Origin: Mycobacteriales bacterium | Lineage (GTDB): Bacteria; Actinomycetota; Actinomycetes; Mycobacteriales; SCTD01 | Length of the DNA stretch: 64,000 nt | Assembly (NCBI GenBank): GCA_030447385.1 | Contig: JAUJOY010000007.1 | Span: forward strand, 74,300-138,299 | Direction of reading: 5' to 3' | In this document: positions 31,268 to 45,536 of the stretch, piece by piece | Layout of the letters: each line of letters opens with the position of its first letter | Numbering within the stretch: position 1 is the first letter of the stretch | The notes under the pieces: model-generated | The model's database searches: none | What the model saw: only the letters and a program-made list of their open reading frames with translations | Told to the model about the DNA's origin: nothing | Program-made: the position numbers and the translations under genes

Positions 31268-33382
31268 GTGACCCCGCCATCTCCCCGGCCCGGCAGCCCC
31301 GTTCCTCCGGGTGCGCACTGGGACGGCTCTGGGACGAGCTTCGCGCTGCGCAGCGCCACCGCCGACGCGGTGGACCTGTGCCTGTTCGACCTCGCCGGAG
31401 TCGAGCGGCGCCTGCCCCTGACCGAGCGCACGGGCGACGTCTGGCACGGCTACGCCGCCGGGGTCGGGCCCGGACAGCTGTACGGGTTCCGGGTGACCGG
31501 GCCCTTCGAGCCCTCGTCCGGGCTGCGGCACAACCCCAGCAAGCTGCTGCTGGACCCGTACGCCCTGGCGGTGTCCGGCGAGCTCGGCCTGCACGAGTCG
31601 GTCTTCGGCTCGCGACCGGGACAGGACCGGGTCCCTGACCTGCAGGACAGCGCCCCCTGCGTGCCGCGCTCGGTCGTCGTCGACGAGGACTTCGCGTGGG
31701 GCGGCGACCGGCGTCCGGCCACGCCCTGGCGGGACAGCATCGTCTACGAGCTGCACGTCAAGGGCTTCACCGCACGGCATCCGGGCGTGCCCGAGCGCCT
31801 TCGGGGAACGTACGCCGGGCTGGCCTCCCCCGCAGCGCTCGGGCACCTGCTCGACCTCGGCGTCACGGCGGTGGAGCTGCTGCCGGTCCACCAGTTCGTC
31901 AGCGAGCCGCACCTGCTGCGCCGCGGCCTGACCAACTACTGGGGCTACGCCCCGGTCGGCTACTTCGCGCCGCATGCGGCGTACTCCGCTGCGGGCTCCC
32001 GCGGAGAGCAGGTCGCGGAGTTCAAGTCGATGGTCCGCTCGCTGCACGCAGCCGGGCTCGAGGTGCTGCTCGACGTCGTCTACAACCACACCGGCGAGGG
32101 TGACGCGACCGGGCCGACCCTCGCCCACCGCGGCATCGACAACACCGGCTACTACCGGCTCGACCCGGCCGACCGCTCCCGCTACGCCGACGTCACCGGG
32201 ACCGGCAACACCCTGGACCTGCGCGCGCCGGCAGCGCTCGCGATGGTGCTGGACTCGCTGCGCTACTGGGTGGACGAGATGCACGTGGACGGCTTCCGGT
32301 TCGACCTCGCCTCAGCCCTCGTGCGGGGGGACGACGGGGTCGACCTGAGCTGCCCGTTCCTTGCGCTGGTCGCGCACGACCCCGTGCTGTCCCAGGTGAA
32401 GCTGATCGCGGAGCCGTGGGACCTCGGTCCGGGGGGGTATCTCGTGGGCCGGTTCCCGCCGCCGTGGGCGGAGTGGAACGACCGCTTCCGTGACGGTGCA
32501 CGCGACTGCTGGCGGGGGCACGGCGAGGGCCTGCGCGACCTGGCCTTCCGCCTCTCCGGCTCCTCCGACGTCTTCGGCGCCAGCAGTCGCCCGCCGACGG
32601 CGTCGGTCAACTTCGTCACCGCACACGACGGCTTCACCCTGCACGACCTGACCGCGTACGACCGCAAGCACAACGCGGCGAACGGTGAGCAAGGACGTGA
32701 CGGGGAGAGCCACAACCGGTCGTGGAACTGCGGCGTCGAGGGGCCGACCGACGATCCGGAGATCGACCGACTGCGGCGACGGCAGGCCCGCAACCTGCTG
32801 ACGACGTTGCTCCTGTCGACCGGCACGCCGATGCTCTCGATGGGCGACGAGGTGCGGCGTACGCAGCTGGGCAACAACAACGCCTACTGCCAGGACGGGC
32901 CGCTGTCGTGGCAGCCGTGGGATCTCGCCCCCGATGCCGAGCACCTCCGGGAGTTCACCTGTCAGCTGGTGCACCTGCGCCGGGCGCACCCCGTGCTGCG
33001 GCAGGACGGCTTCTTCCTCGGCCGGCCGGACGCGCATGGGGTCAAGGACCTGGCCTGGTTCGGCGTCGACGGCAACGAGCTGACCGAGGCTCAGTGGCAC
33101 GACGCGTCGCAGCGCACGATCGGGATGTACCTCGACGGCCGGGCGGAGCGACTTCGCCCGGCCGGAGGGCAGCCCGTTCCCGACGCGACCTTCCTGCTCG
33201 TGCTGCACATAAGCCCCGTGCCGACCTCCGTCGTCCTGCCAGGTCGGCCATGGGCGCAGTCCTGGACCGTGCTGCTCGACACCGCCCGGGAGACGCCACT
33301 TCCGGACGCCGCTCCCGCGCCGGCCAGCGTGCGGCTGGAGGGGTTCTCGGCCGTCCTGCTGCGAGCCGAGCGGCCCGCCTAG
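31268..33382 (+). CDS. glgX: glycogen debranching enzyme
   Basis: GlgX is a GH13 isoamylase that hydrolyses alpha-1,6 branches of limit glycogen. The 704 residues start with a CBM48-like domain (GAHWDGSGTSFALRSATADA and on). Catalytic landmarks are the nucleophile Asp in GFRFDLASAL, the acid/base Glu in LIAEPWDLG and the stabilising Asp in VTAHDGFTLHD. NNAYCQDGPLSW is typical of GlgX/TreX. No treY or treZ is adjacent, so GlgX is preferred over TreX. It starts 3 bases after the acidic protein gene and converges on glgP with a 9-base gap. Confidence 0.93.
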   Translation: MTPPSPRPGSPVPPGAHWDGSGTSFALRSATADAVDLCLFDLAGVERRLPLTERTGDVWHGYAAGVGPGQLYGFRVTGPFEPSSGLRHNPSKLLLDPYALAVSGELGLHESVFGSRPGQDRVPDLQDSAPCVPRSVVVDEDFAWGGDRRPATPWRDSIVYELHVKGFTARHPGVPERLRGTYAGLASPAALGHLLDLGVTAVELLPVHQFVSEPHLLRRGLTNYWGYAPVGYFAPHAAYSAAGSRGEQVAEFKSMVRSLHAAGLEVLLDVVYNHTGEGDATGPTLAHRGIDNTGYYRLDPADRSRYADVTGTGNTLDLRAPAALAMVLDSLRYWVDEMHVDGFRFDLASALVRGDDGVDLSCPFLALVAHDPVLSQVKLIAEPWDLGPGGYLVGRFPPPWAEWNDRFRDGARDCWRGHGEGLRDLAFRLSGSSDVFGASSRPPTASVNFVTAHDGFTLHDLTAYDRKHNAANGEQGRDGESHNRSWNCGVEGPTDDPEIDRLRRRQARNLLTTLLLSTGTPMLSMGDEVRRTQLGNNNAYCQDGPLSWQPWDLAPDAEHLREFTCQLVHLRRAHPVLRQDGFFLGRPDAHGVKDLAWFGVDGNELTEAQWHDASQRTIGMYLDGRAERLRPAGGQPVPDATFLLVLHISPVPTSVVLPGRPWAQSWTVLLDTARETPLPDAAPAPASVRLEGFSAVLLRAERPA

Positions 33383-33391
33383 GAGCGCGCG

Positions 33392-35938
33392 CTAGGCCGT
33401 GGTCACGAGACCGAGGTCGGCGTCGCCGGGCAGCAGGGGGGAGTGCGGCAGCACCCGCACGCTGTAGCCGAAGGAGCCGACCCGCTCCAGCGGCACCATC
33501 CCCTCGTAGCGGTGCAGCCCGTCCTCACTAGAGCCCAGGCTGGTGAGGACCACGTAGGACGGCGCGTGCAGCTCGTCCGCCTCGTCCACCCGCCCGTACG
33601 CCGCCTGCACGGTGACGTCGTCCGGCGCGAGTCCGGCGAGGTCCACCACGGCGCGCACCTCGAGCACGGTGCCCACCTGCGGGGTGTCGGTGATGCCGGC
33701 CCCCTCGACGTGCTGCACGCGGACGTCGGGCCAGCGCTGCGCCACCCGGGTGCGAAACTGCGCGAGATCGGTGGCCGGGCTGAAGCCCTCTGCGGCCAGT
33801 CCCCGGGAGGCCTGCGCCGCAGGGGTGTAGAGCTGCTCGACGTAGTCGCGGACCATCCGGCTGGCGAGCACCTTCGGGCCGAGCGTGCGCAGCGTGTGCC
33901 GCACCATGTCGACCCACCTGTGCGGAATGCCCCTGCTGTCGACGTCGTAGAAGCGCGCCCGAACCTGCTTCTCGACCAGCTCGTAGAAGGCCTGCGCCTC
34001 GAGGTCGTCACGCCGGTCCGGATCGAGCACCCCGTCGGCGGTCGGAATCGCCCAGCCGTTCTCCCCGTCGTACATCTCGTCCCACCACCCGTCCCGGATC
34101 GACAGGTTCAGCCCGCCGTTCAGGGCCGACTTCATGCCAGAGGTCCCGCAGGCCTCGAGCGGCCGCAGCGGGTTGTTGAGCCAGACGTCGCACCCGCCGT
34201 AGAGGTAGCGGGCCATGCCGATGTCGTAGTCGGGCAGGAAGACGATCCGGTGGCGGACGTCCGCCCTGTCGGCGAAGCGCACGATCTGCTGGACGAGCTC
34301 CTTGCCCCCGTCGTCAGCCGGGTGGGCCTTGCCCGCAATCACCAGCTGGATCGGCCGATCAGGGTCGAGCAGCAGCGCGGTCAGCCGCCCAGGGTCGCGC
34401 AGCATCAGCGTGAGCCGCTTGTAGGAGGGCACCCGGCGGGCGAAGCCGATCGTGAGGACGTCCGGGTCGAACACCGAGGACGTCCAGCCCAGCTCGGCCT
34501 CACTCGCACCTCGCTGCAGCCACGACTCCTTCAGCCGGCGGCGGACCTCCTCCACGAGGCGCTCACGCATCGCCCGCCGGGTGGACCAGATGGCGGTGTC
34601 CGCCACGCGGGAGATCTCCTCCCAGCCCTGCTCCTGCGCCAGCGTCCCGCCGTACTCGCGTTGCGCCAGCTCGACGACCTCGCGGGCCACCCAGGTCGGG
34701 GCGTGCACGCCGTTGGTGATCGAGGTGATCGGCACCTCCCGGCTGTCGAAGCCCGGCCACAGCTCGGCGAACATGCCGCGGCTGACGATGCCGTGCAGCT
34801 GAGCCACGCCGTTGCGGCGCTGCGCCATGCGCAGCCCCATGTGGGCCATGTTGAACATCGCGGGATCGCGCTCGGAGCCGAGCTCGAGGATGCGGTCGAC
34901 GGGCACGCCCTGCAGCGCCGCCGAGCCGCTGAAGTAGCGCCGGATGAGGTCCGCCTGGAAGCGGTCGATCCCGGCGGGAACAGGCGTGTGCGTGGTGAAG
35001 ACGGTGCCCGCGCGCACCGCCTCGCGGGCCGCCTCGAACGACAGCCCGGTGTCGACGAGCTCGCGGATCCGCTCCACGCCCAGGAAGCCGGCGTGCCCTT
35101 CGTTGGTGTGGAACACCTCCGGCTCCGGGTGGCCGGTCAGCGACGTGTACGCCCGGATCGCACGCACCCCGCCGATGCCCAGCAGCAGCTCCTGGTGCAG
35201 CCGGTGGTCCGAGCCGCCGCCGTACAGCCGGTCGGTGATCTGCCGCTCCTCCGGCGCGTTGTCCTCGATGTCGGAGTCCAGCAGCAGCAGGGGAATCCGG
35301 CCGACCTGCGCACGCCAGACGTGGGCGTGCAGGACCCGGCCCTCCGGCAGCCCGACGCCGATCGTCAGGGGGTCTCCGGCGGCGTCGGTGACGAGGGTGA
35401 GCGGCAGGCCGTGCGGGTCGAGCGGCGGGTAGCGCTCCTGCTGCCATCCCTCGCTGTTCAGGGACTGCTTGAAGTAGCCGGCGCGGTAGAGAAGGCCGAC
35501 GCCGAGAATGGGCACGCCCAGATCCGAGGCCGCCTTGAGGTGGTCGCCGGCGAGGATGCCGAGGCCGCCGGAGTACTGCGGGAGGACCTCGGTGATGCCG
35601 AACTCGGGGGAGAAGTACGCGATCGCCTGCGGAGCGCCGGTCAAACCCTGGAACCACTGCGGCCGGGTGAGGTAGTCGTTGAGGTCCTCGTGCGCGGCCC
35701 GCATGCGGGACAGGAACTCCTCGTCGGCGGCCAGCTCCGCGACCCGCTCCGGGCTGACCTCCGCGAGCAACCGAACGGGATCCTGCTTGACCGCCGTCCA
35801 GGTCGCCGGGTCGACGGAGCGGAACAGGTCCAGCGACTGGGCATGCCACGACCACCGCAGGTTCATGACCAGCTCGGCGAGCGGGGCCAGCGGCTGCGGC
35901 AGGGCAAGGCGGACGGTGAACCTCCGGAGTGCTCTCAC
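33392..35938 (-). CDS. glgP: alpha-glucan (glycogen/maltodextrin) phosphorylase
   Basis: This GT35 phosphorylase releases glucose-1-phosphate from alpha-1,4-glucan ends. The protein (848 residues from GTG 35938) has an N-terminal DUF3417-type domain (LAELVMNLRWSWHAQ). Core landmarks are AYFSPEFGITEVLPQYSGGLG, VFTTHTPVPAG and the PLP Lys in ACGTSGMKSALNGGLN. An upstream in-frame ATG at 36022 would overlap the divergent glgE start at 36009, so it is rejected. The 70-base spacer to glgE must hold both promoters. Degradation (glgP) and synthesis (glgE operon) thus share one divergent control region. Confidence 0.95.
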   Translation of the reverse strand: MRALRRFTVRLALPQPLAPLAELVMNLRWSWHAQSLDLFRSVDPATWTAVKQDPVRLLAEVSPERVAELAADEEFLSRMRAAHEDLNDYLTRPQWFQGLTGAPQAIAYFSPEFGITEVLPQYSGGLGILAGDHLKAASDLGVPILGVGLLYRAGYFKQSLNSEGWQQERYPPLDPHGLPLTLVTDAAGDPLTIGVGLPEGRVLHAHVWRAQVGRIPLLLLDSDIEDNAPEERQITDRLYGGGSDHRLHQELLLGIGGVRAIRAYTSLTGHPEPEVFHTNEGHAGFLGVERIRELVDTGLSFEAAREAVRAGTVFTTHTPVPAGIDRFQADLIRRYFSGSAALQGVPVDRILELGSERDPAMFNMAHMGLRMAQRRNGVAQLHGIVSRGMFAELWPGFDSREVPITSITNGVHAPTWVAREVVELAQREYGGTLAQEQGWEEISRVADTAIWSTRRAMRERLVEEVRRRLKESWLQRGASEAELGWTSSVFDPDVLTIGFARRVPSYKRLTLMLRDPGRLTALLLDPDRPIQLVIAGKAHPADDGGKELVQQIVRFADRADVRHRIVFLPDYDIGMARYLYGGCDVWLNNPLRPLEACGTSGMKSALNGGLNLSIRDGWWDEMYDGENGWAIPTADGVLDPDRRDDLEAQAFYELVEKQVRARFYDVDSRGIPHRWVDMVRHTLRTLGPKVLASRMVRDYVEQLYTPAAQASRGLAAEGFSPATDLAQFRTRVAQRWPDVRVQHVEGAGITDTPQVGTVLEVRAVVDLAGLAPDDVTVQAAYGRVDEADELHAPSYVVLTSLGSSEDGLHRYEGMVPLERVGSFGYSVRVLPHSPLLPGDADLGLVTTA

Positions 35939-36008
35939 CAGGCGGACCCTAGCGGGCAGCGCCCCTCCGCGTGGTGCCGGGAAGCGGGCTCCGAGTAGGT
36001 TCGGCGCA

Positions 36009-37990
36009 ATGGTCGGACGCATAGCAGTGACAGCGCTCAGCCCGACGGTCTCGTGTGGTAGCTACTCCGCGCGCGCCGTGACGGGACAGACGGTCCTGAT
36101 CGGGGCCACGGTCTTCCGGGAGGGTCACGACGCGGTCGCCGCCGACGTCGTCGTCACCGACCCGGCCGGGAAGCGACGAGCGGGATTCCTGCGCATGCAG
36201 CCAGGCGCCCCTGGTACGGACCGCTGGTCGGCTCCCCTGGTCCTGCCCGATGACGCCTCGGCCGAGGGGCTCTGGTCGTTCTCGGTGGAGGGCTGGAGCG
36301 ACCCGCTCGGCACCTGGTGGCACGACGCCCCGCTGAAGATCGAGGCCGGTGTCGACGTCGACCTGATGCTCGAGGAGGGCGCGATCCTCTACGACCGGGC
36401 AGGTCGGGCGCTGCCGAAGAGGCTCCGCCCGCAAGTGGTCCCGCTCGTCCCCGTGCTCCGGGACGCCGCGCGGCCACCGCTGGAGCGCCTGTCCGCAGCG
36501 ATGGACAGCACGGTCGTGGAACTGCTGTCGCAGCATCCGCTGCGCGAGATGGTGACGCCTTCGGAACCGCGCACCTTCTGGGTGGACCGTGCCCGCGCGC
36601 TGTTCGGCGCCTGGTACGAGTTCTTCCCCCGCTCGGAGGGCGCGAAGGCCGATGCCTCCGGCGTCCTGCGCACGGGGACGCTGCGGACGGCGATGGAGCG
36701 GCTGCCTGCGGTGGCCGCGATGGGGTTCGACGTCGTCTACCTCCCGCCGATCCACCCGATCGGGAAGGTCAACCGCAAGGGACCCAACAACACCCTCACG
36801 CCTGGGCCGAACGACGTCGGCTCACCGTGGGCGATCGGCTCCGACGAGGGCGGCCATGACGCCGTGCACCCCGACCTCGGCACACTTGAGGACTTCGACG
36901 CCTTCGTCGCCCGCACCGTAGAGCTGGGCATGGAGGTCGCTCTCGACCTGGCTCTGCAGTGCGCCCCCGACCACCCGTGGGCCAAGGAGCATCCCGAGTG
37001 GTTCACCACGCGGCTCGACGGCACCATCGCGTACGCCGAGAACCCGCCGAAGAAGTACCAGGACATCTACCCGCTGAACTTCGACCACGACCCCGAGGGC
37101 CTCTACGCCGAGGTGCTGCGGGTCGTGCGCCACTGGACCTCGCACGGCGTGCGGGTGTTCCGGGTCGACAACCCGCACACCAAGCCCCTGCCGTTCTGGG
37201 AGTGGCTCATCGCAGAGGTGAAGAAGACCGAGCCGGACGTGCTCTTCCTCGCCGAGGCCTTCACCCGGCGGGCCATGATGCACGAGCTCGCACGCATCGG
37301 GTTCACCCAGTCCTACACCTACTTCACGTGGCGGACGCTGCGCACCGAGCTCGAGGAGTACATGGTCGAGCTGGTCGAGGCCAGCCACTACATGCGCCCC
37401 AACTTCTTCGTGAACACCCCCGACATCCTGCACGCCTCGCTGCAGTACGGCGGGCCCCCGGTGTTCAAGATCCGGGCGGTGCTCGCAGCGCTGCTGTCGC
37501 CGAGCTACGGCGTCTACGCCGGCTACGAGCTGTACGAGCATGTGGCGGTCAAGCCGGGCAGCGAGGAGTACCTCGACAGCGAGAAGTACCAGCTCCGCTC
37601 CCGGAACTGGTCACATCCTCCCGAGCAGACGCTGGCGCCGTACCTCACGATGCTCAACCGGGTGCGCAACGAGCATCCCGCGCTCCGGTGGCTGGACAAC
37701 CTGCACCTGCATCCGGTCGACTCGCCCGACGTCATGGCCTGGAGCAAGGTCGCCGGGGACGACATCGTCCTGGTGGTGGTCAACCTCGACCCGCACGGTG
37801 TACGCGAGGCGACCGTCTCGGTGGACCTGCCCGCCCTCGGGTTCGACCGGAGCGACCGGATCGAGGTCCTCGACGTCGTCACCGGCAGCACCTACGACTG
37901 GGGAGCCCACAACTACGTGAGACTTGACCCGTTCACCGAACCCGCCCACGTGTTCACCGTCCGGCGGGCAGCTCCCAGGGCGGCCGTCCA

Positions 37991-37994
<4 letters not shown>
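36009..37994 (+). CDS. glgE: alpha-1,4-glucan:maltose-1-phosphate maltosyltransferase
   Basis: GlgE (GH13_3) transfers maltosyl units from maltose-1-phosphate onto alpha-1,4-glucan. The 661 residues start [16 protein letters not shown], the typical first strand, which supports the ATG at 36009. Catalytic residues are the nucleophile Asp in [16 protein letters not shown], the Glu in LFLAEAFTR and the Asp in [17 protein letters not shown] is a family signature. It is the first gene of the glgE-treS-mak-glgB operon; its stop overlaps the treS start (GTGA). Confidence 0.97.
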
Positions 37995-41039
<3,045 letters not shown>

Positions 41040-41043
<4 letters not shown>

Positions 41044-43328
41044 CCGGGCCGAAGGCACCGCGCAAGCGGGTGGCGAAGGCCGGCCCGGACCCCCTGCCCG
41101 CCGAGGTGGACCTCCCGGCGGCCGAGCCCGCCGCCGCAACGACCGCGTCGGCGTCCGCGCCCGACACCCGCCCCTCGCAGGACGAGCTGGAGCGGCTCGC
41201 CGCCGGCGCCCACGGCAACCCGCACGCCGTCCTCGGGATGCACCCGACGGCGGCCGGCGTGGTGGTGCGCGTGCTACGGCCCGGCGCCGAGGCCGTGGCG
41301 GTCCTCGCCGAGGGGCAGCGGCACGACTTGCAGCACCTGCACGGCGGCATCTGGGAGGCCCACCTGCCCGGCGCACGGGTCACGGACTACCGGCTCGAGG
41401 TCACCTACTCGGGCCAGGTCTACCCGGGCGACGACCCCTACCGCTACCTGCCGACCCTCGGCGAGGTCGACCTGCACCTGATCGGCGAGGGACGCCACGA
41501 GGAGCTCTGGAAGGTCCTCGGGGCGCACGTGCGTCGCTACGAGACCGTCACCGGCACGGTGACCGGGACGTCTTTCGCGGTGTGGGCACCGAGCGCCGAG
41601 GGGGTACGCGTCGTCGGCGACTTCAACGGCTGGGACGGCCGGGGCCACGTCATGCGCTCGCTGGGCTCGAGCGGGGTGTGGGAGCTGTTCGTCCCCGACA
41701 CCGGCGCCGGCACGCACTACAAGTTCTCGATCCTCGGCGTCGACTCCGTCTGGCGGGAGAAGGCCGACCCGCTCGCCCGCCGCACTCAGGCCCCCCCGCT
41801 GACCGCCAGCGTGGTCGAGGAGTCCAGCTACACCTGGTCCGACGAGGAGTGGCTGACCCGGCGGAACGCGGCAGCCGCGCATGCGCAGCCGCTCAGCTGC
41901 TACGAGGTCCACCTCGGCTCGTGGCGACAGGGCCTGTCCTACCGCCAGCTCGCGGAGCAGCTGACCGAGTACGTCACCTGGCTGGGCTACACCCACGTCG
42001 AGCTGCTGCCGGTGGCCGAGCACCCCTTCGGCGGCTCCTGGGGATACCAGGTGACCGGCTACTACGCGCCGACCGCACGCTTCGGCTCGCCGGACGAGTT
42101 CCGCCACCTCGTCGACACACTGCACCAGGCCGGCATCGGCGTGATCGTCGACTGGGTTCCGGCCCACTTCCCGAAGGACGAGTGGGCGCTGGCCCGGTTC
42201 GACGGAACGCCGCTGTACGAGCACGCCGATCCGCAGCGCGGCGAGCAGATGGACTGGGGCACCCTGGTCTTCGACTTCGGCCGCCGCGAGGTCCGCAACT
42301 TCCTCGTCGCCAACGCGTCGTACTGGCTGGAGGAGTTCCACATCGACGGCCTGCGGGTCGACGCCGTCGCCTCGATGCTCTACCTGGACTACTCGCGTGA
42401 GGCAGGTCAGTGGTCGCCGAACGAGTTCGGCGGACGCGAGAACCTCGAGGCCGTCGACTTCCTGCAGGAGCTGAACTCCGTCGTCTACCGCCGCGTCCCG
42501 GGCGCCATGACGATCGCGGAGGAGTCGACGGCGTGGCCCGGAGTCTCCCGGCCGACCCATCTCGGCGGCCTCGGCTTCGGCTTCAAGTGGAACATGGGCT
42601 GGATGCACGACTCGCTCGACTACGTCGCACACGACCCTGTGCACCGCGGCTACCACCATCACCAGATGACGTTCTCGATGGTCTACGCCTACGCCGAGAA
42701 CTACGTGCTCCCGATCAGCCACGACGAGGTCGTGCACGGCAAGGGGTCGTTGCTGCGCAAGATGCCCGGCGACCGGTGGCAGCAGCTGGCCAACGTGCGC
42801 GCCTTTCTCGGCTTCATGTGGGCCCACCCCGGAAAGCAGCTGCTGTTCATGGGCTGCGAGTTCGGCCAGGAGTCGGAGTGGAGCGAGCAGCGCTCCCTGG
42901 ACTGGTGGCTGCTGGACATGCCCGACCACCGCGGGGTGGCCCTGCTCGTCCAGGACCTCAACACGGTCTACAAGGACACCTCCGCGCTGTGGTCCCAGGA
43001 CGTCGACCCCGCCGGCTTCTCGTGGATCGACGCCAACGACGCGACCGGAAACGTCTTCTCCTTCCTGCGCTTCGGCTCGGACGGCTCGGCGCTGGCCTGC
43101 ATCTCGAACTTCGCGGGGATGCCGCACGAGGACTACCGCCTGGGGCTGCCGTGGCAAGGGCAGTGGCGCGAGGTCCTGAACACCGACGCCGAGCTCTACT
43201 TCGGCAGCGGTGTGGGCAACTTCGGCGAGGTCACGGCCACCGGAAGGGGCTGGCACGGCCAGCCCGCGTCGACGGTGCTGCGGGTCCCCCCGCTCGCCAC
43301 GGTCTGGCTCGCCAGCGGCGGGCCGTGA
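41040..43328 (+). CDS. glgB: 1,4-alpha-glucan branching enzyme
   Basis: GlgB cuts alpha-1,4 chains and re-attaches them through alpha-1,6 links. The 762-residue protein has a Lys/Ala/Pro-rich tail (1-45), an N1 domain ([12 protein letters not shown]), a CBM48 domain ([20 protein letters not shown]) and the GH13_9 core. The catalytic Asp is in [15 protein letters not shown], the Glu in IAEESTAWP and the Asp in [13 protein letters not shown]. Length and order match the actinobacterial long form. Its stop overlaps the serine-hydrolase gene (GTGA). Confidence 0.97.
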
Positions 43329-44551
43329 GGGTCGACGAGGACCCGCGAGAGGTCGGCGTCGACCCGGCGCGGCTGGCGCGGATCGACACCCACCTGGCCC
43401 GCTACGTCGACGATGGGCGCCTGGCGGGCTGGCAGGTGCTCGTGACGCGGCGCGGCCGCACCGTCCACTCCTCCGTCTACGGGATGCGGGACCGCGAAGC
43501 AGGCCTGCCGGTCACTCCGGACACCCTGTGGCGCATCTACTCGATGACCAAGCCGGTGACGGCGGTCGCCGCGATGATGCTGTACGAGCGGGGCGCGTTC
43601 TCTCTCTCCGACGAGGTCTCGCGCTACCTGCCGGACTTCGCCGACATGCGCGTCCTCGTCGGCGGCAACGCCGAGAAGCCGAAGACGGTGCCGGCCACCG
43701 AGCCGATCCGGGTGTGGCACCTGCTCACCCACACGGCCGGCCTGACCTACGCCTTCACCCGCTCGAGCGTGCTGGACGAGATGTACCAGAACGCCGAGGC
43801 GGACCCGCTCGTGTCGCCGCACCTCGACCTCGCCGAGCTGTGCGAGCGCTGGGCCCGCCTTCCCCTGCTGTTCGAGCCGGGCTCGGCCTGGAACTACTCC
43901 GTGTCGAGCGACGTCCTCGGCCGCCTCGTCGAGGTGCTCAGCGGCCAGAGCCTGGACGAGGTGTTCGCCGAGGAGATCCTGCGCCCCCTCGGCATGACCG
44001 ACACGCGCTGGTGGGTCGACGGGGACGACGGCTCGCGCCTCGCGGCGCTGTACGTGCCGAACCCGGACGGCGGTCCGGCGGTGCGTTACGACGCCATGGG
44101 CGAGCTCATGAGGAGGCCGCCGGCGATGCTGTCCGGCGGTGGCGGCCTCGTGTCCACCGCGAAGGACTACGCCCGCTTCTCCCAGCTGCTGCTGCGCGGC
44201 GGTGAGCTGGACGGCGTCCGGCTGCTCGGGCCACGCACCCTCGCGTACATGACCCGGAACCACCTGCCCCGTGGTGGGACGCTGGCCGGTCTCGGCCGTG
44301 GGCAGTTCACCGAGGTGGCCTACGACGGCGTCGGCTACGGCCTTGGCTTCGGGGTGGCCGTGGACCCCATCCGCTCCCGGGTCGTCATGTCGCCAGGGGA
44401 GTTCACGTGGGGCGGCCTGGCCAGCACGGCGTTCTGGGTCGACCCGGTCGAGCGGGTGACGGCGCACTTCTACACCCAGCTCGTGCCGTCGAGCACCTAC
44501 CCGATCCGGACCGAGCTGCGCCAGCTCATCTCCGCGGCGCTGGTCGACTGA
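43325..44551 (+). CDS. serine hydrolase of the beta-lactamase/esterase family
   Basis: This 408-residue protein has the class C beta-lactamase/EstB fold: Ser-x-x-Lys in [11 protein letters not shown] (catalytic Ser near 73), Tyr motif [15 protein letters not shown] and a GGLAST segment in the place of KTG. No signal peptide is visible, so it is probably a cytosolic esterase or peptidase rather than a lactamase. The GTG start overlaps the glgB stop, so it is translated as the last cistron of the GlgE operon, although no glucan role is known. Its stop converges on the CnoX-like gene with a 3-base gap. Confidence 0.82.
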   Translation: MRVDEDPREVGVDPARLARIDTHLARYVDDGRLAGWQVLVTRRGRTVHSSVYGMRDREAGLPVTPDTLWRIYSMTKPVTAVAAMMLYERGAFSLSDEVSRYLPDFADMRVLVGGNAEKPKTVPATEPIRVWHLLTHTAGLTYAFTRSSVLDEMYQNAEADPLVSPHLDLAELCERWARLPLLFEPGSAWNYSVSSDVLGRLVEVLSGQSLDEVFAEEILRPLGMTDTRWWVDGDDGSRLAALYVPNPDGGPAVRYDAMGELMRRPPAMLSGGGGLVSTAKDYARFSQLLLRGGELDGVRLLGPRTLAYMTRNHLPRGGTLAGLGRGQFTEVAYDGVGYGLGFGVAVDPIRSRVVMSPGEFTWGGLASTAFWVDPVERVTAHFYTQLVPSSTYPIRTELRQLISAALVD

Positions 44552-44554
44552 CCG

Positions 44555-45484
44555 TCAGTACAGGGCGTTGGCGAGCGAGCGGCGCCCGGCCACCACCCGC
44601 GCGTCGTGCGGGTCGAGGGCGTCGAGCAGGCTGAGCAGGTGGACGCGGGCGGCGTTGCGCTCCTCACCCGAAGTGCGCCGCACCACGTCGACGAGCCGGG
44701 CGATCGCGGCGTCGATCGAGTCCGACAGCACCTCCACGTCCGCGGCCGCCGTCTGGGCCGCGACGTCGTCGGGCGCGGCGGCGGCGGCGGCCAGCACCGG
44801 CTCCGGATCGGCGTCCGCCGAGCGCTGCAGCAGCGCGGCCCAGGCGCGCCCGGCCACCGCTTCAGGGTCGGCCGGGGAGCGGGCCAGAAGAGCGTCGTAG
44901 CTGGCAAGCGCCGCGGTGTAGTCCCCTTCTGACATGGCGTCCTCCGCCGCGACGAGCTCGGGCTGCGGCTGCGGCGGTGACGGCGCCGGTGCGGCGTCCG
45001 GGGCGCCGGGACCGGGAAGTCCCGCCTGCGCCGCCGCGGCGAGCACCTGCTCGAGGAAGGCCCGCAGGTCACGCTCGGGCAGCGCACCGGTGAAGCCCTG
45101 GATGAGCCGGCCGCCGAGGGCCAGCAGCACGGTCGGGATGCTCTGGATCTGCAGCTGCGCGGCCACCGCCTGGTTGGCGTCCACGTCCATCTTGGCGAGC
45201 ACCCACGAGCCCGCGCCCTCCGCGGCGAGCTTCTCGAGGACCGGCGACAGCTGCTTGCACGGACCGCACCAGTCGGCCCAGAAGTCGATGAGGACGGGGA
45301 CCGCCAGCGAGCGCTGCAGAACCTCCTGCTCGAACGTCGCCTCCGTGACGTCGAGCACGTGGGGATGAGCCGGAGCCGCCCCGGGCCCGGCGGGAGCAGC
45401 CGCAGCCGCTTTCGGGGGCGGTGGGCGCAGCGCGGACAGGTCGATGGCACCGGCGATGTTGAGGTCCGTGGGACGCATGCTCAT
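44555..45484 (-). CDS. CnoX/YbbN-like thioredoxin-TPR protein
   Basis: This 309-residue cytosolic protein has a thioredoxin domain (about 45-150) with active site FWADWCGPCKQL. An Ala/Pro linker follows, then a TPR-like C-terminal domain (about 185-305), the order of YbbN/CnoX chaperone-holdases that protect proteins from oxidative stress. The N-terminal 40 residues are Pro/Ala-rich. Whether the site is redox-active cannot be told, but both cysteines are present. It stands alone between convergent and same-strand neighbours. Confidence 0.82.
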   Translation of the reverse strand: MSMRPTDLNIAGAIDLSALRPPPPKAAAAAPAGPGAAPAHPHVLDVTEATFEQEVLQRSLAVPVLIDFWADWCGPCKQLSPVLEKLAAEGAGSWVLAKMDVDANQAVAAQLQIQSIPTVLLALGGRLIQGFTGALPERDLRAFLEQVLAAAAQAGLPGPGAPDAAPAPSPPQPQPELVAAEDAMSEGDYTAALASYDALLARSPADPEAVAGRAWAALLQRSADADPEPVLAAAAAAPDDVAAQTAAADVEVLSDSIDAAIARLVDVVRRTSGEERNAARVHLLSLLDALDPHDARVVAGRRSLANALY

Positions 45485-45536
45485 GCGGTCATCTTGCCCG
45501 GTGGCCGGCGGGCCTGCGCGCGGGGCTGGCGCGCGT

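Noticed and set aside
33392..36022. Longer glgP from ATG 36022
   Set aside because: It would overlap the start of the divergent glgE gene and adds a non-conserved Arg/Pro-rich extension.
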